This document shows positions 5,801 through 10,262 of a stretch of 10,262 bases of DNA, piece after piece. Source of the DNA: Entrophospora sp. SA101. Taxonomy: Eukaryota > Glomeromycota > Glomeromycetes > Entrophosporales > Entrophosporaceae. Every line of letters starts with the position of its first letter. The stretch's first letter is position 1. The notes below the pieces were generated by a model that saw only the letters and a program-made list of their open reading frames with translations, was not told the DNA's origin and did no database searches. The position numbers were made by a program, and so were the translations under genes. The DNA lies in contig CAUDNR010000768.1 of NCBI GenBank assembly GCA_958430865.1, forward strand, positions 10,919-21,180, in the 5' to 3' direction.

Positions 5801-5930
5801 AGCCCTCACAATCGGAACTTCGTGCCTCAGCCTCGGGTGACGAAAGCAATCAAAGGACCAAAAAAAGCCAAAAACCTCATCAAAAGGAAACAAATATCAA
5901 GCCAACTAGACGCCAAAACGGGTACCCATA

Positions 5931-5998
5931 AATGAGTAGGTAACAGTTTAGTCATAAGTATGTAACAGTCTAGTCATAAGTATGTAACAGTCTAACGC
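5931..5998 (+). repeat. 22-bp tandem repeat, three copies (GTATGTAACAGTCTAGTCATAA)
   Basis: Copies at about 5933-5954 (GAGTAGGTAACAGTTTAGTCA), 5955-5976 (TAAGTATGTAACAGTCTAGTCA) and 5977-5998 (TAAGTATGTAACAGTCTAACGC). The core GTAGGTAACAG/GTATGTAACAG recurs as GTAGGTCGCAG in the arm of the palindrome that follows. A short palindrome GGGTACCC lies just before, near 5920-5927. Confidence 0.85.
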
Positions 5999-5999
5999 A

Positions 6000-6033
6000 A
6001 GTAGGTCGCAGTATATATATACTGCGACCTACT
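6000..6033. repeat. Perfect 34-bp palindrome (17-bp arms)
   Basis: Left arm AGTAGGTCGCAGTATAT (6000-6016) is followed without spacer by its exact reverse complement (6017-6033). No mismatch. The centre is alternating TA. The arm carries GTAGGTCGCAG, related to the 22-bp repeats directly upstream. The palindrome could be a hairpin end of a small non-autonomous element, a replication or binding site, or a recombination product. Confidence 0.95.
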
Positions 6034-6388
6034 GCATTGTTATTATTGGAACTAGATTGAAATCCTTGAGCTGTATGCTAGGGAAGAATAACTATATAAT
6101 TATTTGGTTATTTATCATTTCATTATACTTATTGGACATGTCATGAGCTTGTGATTTACTTGTTTGTGATAATGTAGTATCGATGCTCTGCTCATTATAG
6201 TTATGATTGAGCCCAAAATGTTTATGTAACATTCTGATCAATAGTTAAACATAGTGATATTTTTTGATGAAAATTTACTAATTTTTTTTTCCTCTATAAA
6301 AAATAATGAATTTAATTATAGTTACATATAAAATTATTAGTTAATATTAATAAATTAATAGTTGCATATAATTTAATGATTATTTTTT
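6034..6388. other. AT-rich interval without a supported gene; one 46-residue minus-strand frame
   Basis: Nothing firm is seen between the palindrome and the 3' end of the methyltransferase gene. A short minus-strand frame at 6092-6232 reads MLHKHFGLNHNYNEQSID..., Asn/His-rich and less random than the surroundings, so it may be a fragment of a decayed gene. No homology is recognised. The part from 6240 to 6388 is almost pure A/T and probably contains the methyltransferase 3' UTR and polyadenylation region. Confidence 0.3.
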
Positions 6389-7514
6389 TTAAATTTTTCT
6401 TGCAATTGATCTGCAAAGTGAATATGTGCATCTACGATTTTTAATACTTTCAAAGGCCTTTTCAACATATTTATCATATTCATCATGAGTTAAATCTAAA
6501 CAATCAAGTGAATGTTTATAACTCTTACTTCCCCAATATGCAGTATCATAAGAAACTTTAGCAATGATATTATCTGAATCATTATCCCAATGTCCTGACA
6601 TTGGGATTGTTTTTTTAAAAAATTGTACATCAGTTATAATGTTAAAATATTCTTTTAACAAGATATTATTTATGAGTTTAAATGGGCTGTTGGTTAGGTT
6701 ATATTTATTTTTTAATCTTTTTTCAACTGGGAAAAAAAATTTTATAAATTAAATATAAATTAAGTTTAAGATTTATTATGGATATATTCATAAAAATGAA
6801 AAATACCTTTATCCATAAGCTCCAAGCATTCAGGAGATCCATTTGTGAACATATCATCCATTTCTATTAATTCTAACCATCCATTTGGTTTTGCCACCCT
6901 TATCATTTCACCTATAGCTTTTGACCAATCATTTATTTGTATGGAGGTTTTCATATATCTCATAAACACATAATCAAATGTATTTGATTTAATATTTAAT
7001 CCAGTGATTATATTTCCCAGCAAAAAATTTACATTATTAGGTCTAATTTCATTTGGAAATGTTTGAAGAATATCAACAGCCAAAAAATTAGCATTTGGGT
7101 ATGTTGTAGCCATATCTAATGTCCATGTGCCACTTCCACAACTTTGAAATAAAAAATCACTAATTAATAATGATTCAATTAATTAATTAATTACATAAAA
7201 AAATAAATTTTTATTTAAACTCACCCAACATCCAGCACATCAAAACCATATCCATTCTCCAATTGTTTTGTAATCGGTGCTGAAAAATTAGTTTCATCCC
7301 AAATTTTTTTGTGCAAGAAATGAATTGTGTTTGTTCTTGCGAATTCATCATCATCATCAACTGGAAGAATATCAGTGATTTCTTCTGTGCAAACTAAATA
7401 TTTACGATTTTCATAATAAGATATCATCGTTTCTGATGATGATTGCTGATTTGAATTTGTGACTGCTTTTTCTTTATTTTTTCGTTTTCCTAGTGATGAA
7501 GGTTTTGCCCCCAT
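6389..7514 (-). CDS. Class I SAM-dependent methyltransferase, three exons, complete
   Basis: Exons 7514-7225, 7141-6807 and 6726-6389 sum to 963 nt, i.e. 320 residues plus stop, all in frame. The first splice restores the SAM-binding loop: LDVG-CGSGTW, residues 94-103, with the Gly97 codon split across it. Further class I landmarks are the acidic D120 in FLAVDI (end of strand 2), FDYVFMRY (152-159) and RVAKPNGWLELIE (178-190). The C-terminal part is helical and ends ARKI. The layout (short variable N-terminus, region like IHFLHKKIWDETNFSAPI, Rossmann core) matches the expanded small methyltransferase family of arbuscular mycorrhizal fungi and resembles fungal LaeA/UMTA-type enzymes; the substrate is unknown. 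The N-terminus MGAKPSSLGKRKNKEK fits an N-myristoylation site (Gly2, Ser6) plus a basic patch, suggesting membrane attachment. The start has a good context (AACAATGG). No damage is seen. Confidence 0.88.
6727..6806 (-). other. Intron 2 of the methyltransferase gene (80 nt)
   Basis: On the minus strand the donor is AAAG/GTATTT and the acceptor, after a T tract, is TTCCCAG/TTGAAA. The join gives ...LELMDK-V-EKRLKNKYNL..., in frame with the final exon. Without it the frame stops at 6766 and the last exon would lack an entry. The donor is less typical than that of intron 1. Confidence 0.8.
7142..7224 (-). other. Intron 1 of the methyltransferase gene (83 nt)
   Basis: On the minus strand the donor is GG/GTGAGTTT and the acceptor ATTTCAAAG/TTGTGG. 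Splicing replaces the in-frame TGA of the donor and creates GGT TGT GGA AGT GGC, the glycine-rich SAM loop, which is strong proof of the junction. Confidence 0.92.
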
Positions 7515-7556
7515 TGTTACAATTAATAATCTAAATGATTGGAAATTGATGTTAAC

Positions 7557-7599
7557 AAGAAAAAAAAAATGAATGAATGAGGAGAAGGAAGGAATGAGG
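7557..7599 (-). promoter_or_regulatory. Pyrimidine-rich tract upstream of the methyltransferase start
   Basis: About 43-85 nt before the ATG the minus strand reads CCTCATTCC...TTTTTTTTTCTT, nearly all C and T with ATTCATTCATT inside. Such CT-rich stretches are common close to transcription starts in fungal genes. No TATA box is visible at a convincing distance. Confidence 0.4.
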
Positions 7600-8845
7600 T
7601 AAATACAACCAAAGATAGAAAAATGGGAAGAAATGAAAAATAATCATTTTAATTAATAATATTAATAATATTAATAATTAATTGATTATATAACATATAA
7701 CTAATATTATATAAGCCGTGCGCTTATATTTTCTAGGCGAGTTTAATTAATGATCTGCGGGGTGCATTTCTACATTTTATAAATAAAATTCACGCCATAT
7801 TATTTTAATTAAAATAAACCTTTGTAAATCATTTTTCTTAAACTGTCAAGGCATCTTTCTTTTAACTCTTTACACAGAATTGGTCAAAGATTATTGTAAA
7901 AAAATTATCGTGTTACACACTTAAAAGGATTACTGCCATCACGTGGTTACTCAATATATAATCATGTGACGCGTATTATACATATATGGCTTGATTATAA
8001 AAATTACAATCTTTGAACTTTATTACTATTACATTTATACATTTAATAATGAAAAGATTACGTTAAGCAACGAACTGCGTTATTAAAAAAGCAATCTGGA
8101 GTGTTCAGGTGAGCTTAAAAAACTAAATAATGTACTATGAAAAAGACTATACTAAAGACCCCTATCGCTCAAATTTCAAAAATAGCTATTTCTTGATTTG
8201 TTCGAAAATGCAATAAAAATTTTTAAAGGGTATTTCCAAAAACGGACTTCACGTGATATTCTTATTGCAAAATTTATTAATGATTTTTACACACTAATCT
8301 AAATTTGACAATGGCTAGCGCTCAAAAATTATAGTAATAGTGATAGACTACAACAAATAAATTTTTTGACATTATAATATAAATAAAGACCTATTATATC
8401 AACCAATGTAGGACAGAAATTAACTCTACTTGATCGAGCCAACTATACTAATACTATATTAACTGAATATTTTTAAATCACTTGCAAATCTTTTCCTAAA
8501 TAATAATGCACATACTAATATAACGTTGATAGAATCAGACCAGTATCATATGCATGCTTGATTACATTATGCAAATATCAATATGGACCAAGCTATCTAT
8601 GCAATAAGCAGATCATACGGTATGCAAATAGAGAGGCGGCCGTATATAAAAATTCGATTATTTTTGAAAAGAAAATTTCTAATATCAATCATCGCAAATC
8701 CTCAAACTCAAAATCCGCATAAAGACATAAATTAAAATTTCGTCATATTAAGTAAAGCTATCAACTGACCATTATTTTTAAAGTTTACTATATTTTTAAA
8801 ATTTTGCTTTTCTAAAAAAGTCAATAATTAAAAGATTTCGAAATT
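7600..8845. other. Intergenic, no gene seen; scattered candidate regulatory motifs
   Basis: Both strands were read and no coding pattern, tRNA or mobile-element end was recognised. The start is an AATAATATT-type simple stretch (7651-7690). CACGTG E-box cores occur at 7940-7945 and, as the full palindrome TCACGTGA, at 8249-8256; bHLH factors of the Cbf1/Pho4 type bind such sites. A 12-bp palindrome AAATAGCTATTT lies at 8180-8191. CAG/GTGAGC at about 8106-8114 looks like a splice donor without a supported exon. None of these is assigned to a gene. Confidence 0.4.
8570..8652 (+). promoter_or_regulatory. Possible Pol II promoter: two ATGCAAATA motifs and TATATAAAAA after GGCGGCCG
   Basis: ATGCAAATA occurs near 8569 and 8621, and TATATAAAAA at 8643-8652 follows a short GC-rich block (GGCGGCCG), unusual in this AT-rich stretch. 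The arrangement resembles a promoter reading rightward, toward the Fanzor relic about 200 bp on. No transcript can be shown, and motif matches in AT-rich DNA are weak evidence. Confidence 0.25.
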
Positions 8846-9177
8846 TTCAAATTGGAGTTTAGATCTAAAAAAGTCAAGATGTAGTCAATTGTCATTCCAT
8901 CAAGAAAATGAGAGAGAAAAAGAGGTAAATTTTTATTCTCAATGATATTAAATCGTGCAAAAAAAAAAAAATTTTTTTATGTATTTCATCTTACCATTAA
9001 TCATGATGGTAAAGTTTTAGTTATGTGCCACTTGAAATCAGGGTTGACAATCAAGCTCCTAAATTTTTGTGTTGAAGAGAATAGGGGTGGTATGATTTCT
9101 CTTGAATTAGGAGTGAGAACCTTCATGACTGGATATAACCCATTAATGCTGAGGTCATAGGATGGGGAAAAGTAAAA
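8846..9177 (+). pseudogene. Fanzor/TnpB-like (IS607/IS605 OrfB family) RNA-guided nuclease relic, up to RuvC-I
   Basis: Frame 8846-8941 reads FKLEFRSKKVKM, stop, SIVIPSRK, stop, ERKRGKFLF, matching the kFRSKK...SI.IP..W.RKRGkf segment that precedes the RuvC domain in fungal TnpB-like proteins. TAG 8882-8884 and TGA 8909-8911 interrupt it. At 9022-9060 a second frame gives YVPLEIRVDNQAP, a hallmark of the family. Then the first frame resumes with GGMISLELGVRTFMTGYNP (to about 9142), the RuvC-I motif, whose usual form is DPGVRTF with catalytic Asp; here the Asp is Glu and the Pro is Leu. After another frameshift AEVIGWGKVK (9148-9177) follows, again as in the family. RuvC-II, RuvC-III and the zinc ribbon were not found. 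So this is a multiply broken 5' part of a transposon-encoded nuclease, not functional. Confidence 0.8.
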
Positions 9178-10262
9178 TGAGTATAGTTGGTTCAGTCCAA
9201 GGACCCTCTAAATTTTGCGCAAATTTTAAAGTATAGAAATTACTTTCTTCTGTTTTACCTTTTAAAAAAATAACCTTATTAGTTAATGTAATGAAGAGAT
9301 TTCGTCAAAATTTATTTGTTATAGAGTTTTATTTATACATGAGGTGGCAATTCTTTTGCCAAAAACGTAATTACGAAATTAATTACGAGTGGCGAAATTA
9401 TTTACTGTTATTGTGAAAGAAATCAATTATGGGTGTTGTAAAGTCCATGCTTTTTACCCTTTATAAAGTACTATATAAAAGTACCAACAAAATTTAAACC
9501 ATAAACAATATCTTGTCTTTGAAGTAAAAAAAAAACCCATTTTAATAAAAGATATTGTCTCCACGAGTGATTCACTTAAAATAAAACATGTTTTCTGTGA
9601 CAGGCACTTTAATTATTATAAAAATACAAGTTGATATTTTACTTATTTATTATCCTAAATGATGTCTTTAAATATAAAAAAACACATATTGATTAATATA
9701 ATCAATTAATTGTTTATATATAGTAACAATTGGTCAGCTTCAAAATGTCAAAGCAAAAATTTTTTATATCATTTTAAAAAAGTTAACTGATAAGTTTTGT
9801 TGTTCATGACTCAAGCTTCAAACTTATTGGCTAGCTTTTTCTTAAATTAAAAATTGGCATTTTGAAAATTCCAATTTTGTTATTATTATACACTTAAGAA
9901 ATGGAGATTAGTAAATTTCTTGTAACAATTTTTTTCGTAGAATATTTTCTATAACATAAATTGATTTATATTATTTATTTCCTTTTTTTGTTAATAATAA
10001 AAATTCTTTACAATAAAAATGTTTAACGAACATATTACATCAAAAGAAAATATTGTAACACGGAAATTATTGGAATTTTTAACTCAAATTTAAAGAATCC
10101 ATGAAAAAAAAATTTGAGACAAACTTTTTTTCTAGAATCTTTTTTAAATGGTACAGTCTCCGGCGAAAGTAATGGCGGTGATAATTTTTTTTAAAAACTA
10201 AAAATTTTTAATAAGCAACTATCAATAAAATTTTATTTTTAAAACGCCTCCAAGTAAAACAT
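9178..10262. other. AT-rich tail without a gene; small inverted repeats
   Basis: No frame of note on either strand and no Fanzor C-terminal motif. Visible structures are GGCAA/TTGCC hairpin 9346-9360, CGTAATTA/TAATTACG arms 9366-9373 and 9380-9387, ACAATATCTT/AAGATATTGT arms 9505-9514 and 9549-9558, and ATTGATTA/TAATCAAT arms 9688-9695 and 9699-9706. A TATA-like TATATAAAA at 9472-9480 is flanked by GTAC on each side. Such short palindromes are expected fairly often in DNA this rich in A and T. Confidence 0.4.

Noticed and set aside
5174..5849. Open frames across the hairpin repeats and beyond on both strands (5174-5434 +, 5203-5469 -, 5545-5802 +, 5565-5849 -)
   Set aside because: Their repeated peptide (DEARSAE-like on the minus strand) follows from the repeat unit; both strands are open at once and no domain is visible. 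Only the Cys-rich pieces were kept, as a low-confidence relic.
6564..6752. Plus-strand 62-codon frame
   Set aside because: Antisense to exon 3 and intron 2 of the methyltransferase.
6389..7514. Three separate small minus-strand genes
   Set aside because: The three frames join through two GT-AG introns into one 320-residue protein with an intact SAM-binding motif, total length a multiple of three.
7600..8845. tRNA or other structured RNA gene
   Set aside because: No B-box-like GGTTCGAANCC or cloverleaf pattern was seen; GTTCGAAAAT at about 8200 lacks the partner elements.
9178..10262. C-terminal half of the Fanzor (RuvC-II/III, zinc ribbon)
   Set aside because: No CxxC pairs, NAD-like motif or continuing frame seen on the plus strand; the sequence is nearly featureless A/T.

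Overview
The window is strongly AT-rich eukaryotic DNA, most likely nuclear sequence of an arbuscular mycorrhizal fungus of the Rhizophagus/Glomus type. Three things suggest this: short GT-AG introns of about 60-85 nt, lineage-expanded families (F-box/LRR genes and a small SAM methyltransferase family with a variable N-terminus), and retroelement, TnpB-like and minisatellite debris between genes. This is an inference from gene content. No rRNA or other taxonomic marker is present.

Layout. 1-1220 (+): the tail of a retrotransposon Gag with a CCHC zinc knuckle, then a retropepsin-like protease frame, then a short third frame. Each step is a -1 shift lying exactly on a run of nine A. No reverse transcriptase follows. 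1210-1785 (-): a small protein with a probable helix-turn-helix and a basic nuclear-localisation-like stretch. 1786-2142: an AT-rich spacer with 36-bp tandem repeats between divergent genes. 2143-3106 (+): an unrecognised coiled-coil protein with one C-terminal membrane segment, needing one small intron or carrying one frameshift. 3142-4043 (+): an F-box/LRR gene broken by one stop codon and one frameshift. 4211-4723 (-): a small F-box-like protein, flanked on both sides by copies of the same short repeat. 4829-5363: repeat territory with degenerate ~35-bp units, an inverted pair of those units and a ~66-bp hairpin minisatellite. 5535-5800 (-): a frameshifted cysteine-rich relic. 5931-6033: 22-bp repeats running into a perfect 34-bp palindrome. 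6389-7514 (-): an intact three-exon class I SAM-dependent methyltransferase (320 residues once spliced). 7515-8845: no gene seen. 8846-9177 (+): a decayed N-terminal part of a Fanzor/TnpB-like nuclease reaching the RuvC-I motif. 9178-10262: no gene seen.

These genes do not form one pathway. The window reads as a mosaic of mobile-element remains and fast-evolving accessory genes around one clearly functional-looking gene, the methyltransferase. The points most worth following are the two A9 frameshift sites of the Gag-Pro element, the Fanzor relic with its altered catalytic motif, the 34-bp palindrome with its related repeats, and the coiled-coil/membrane protein.
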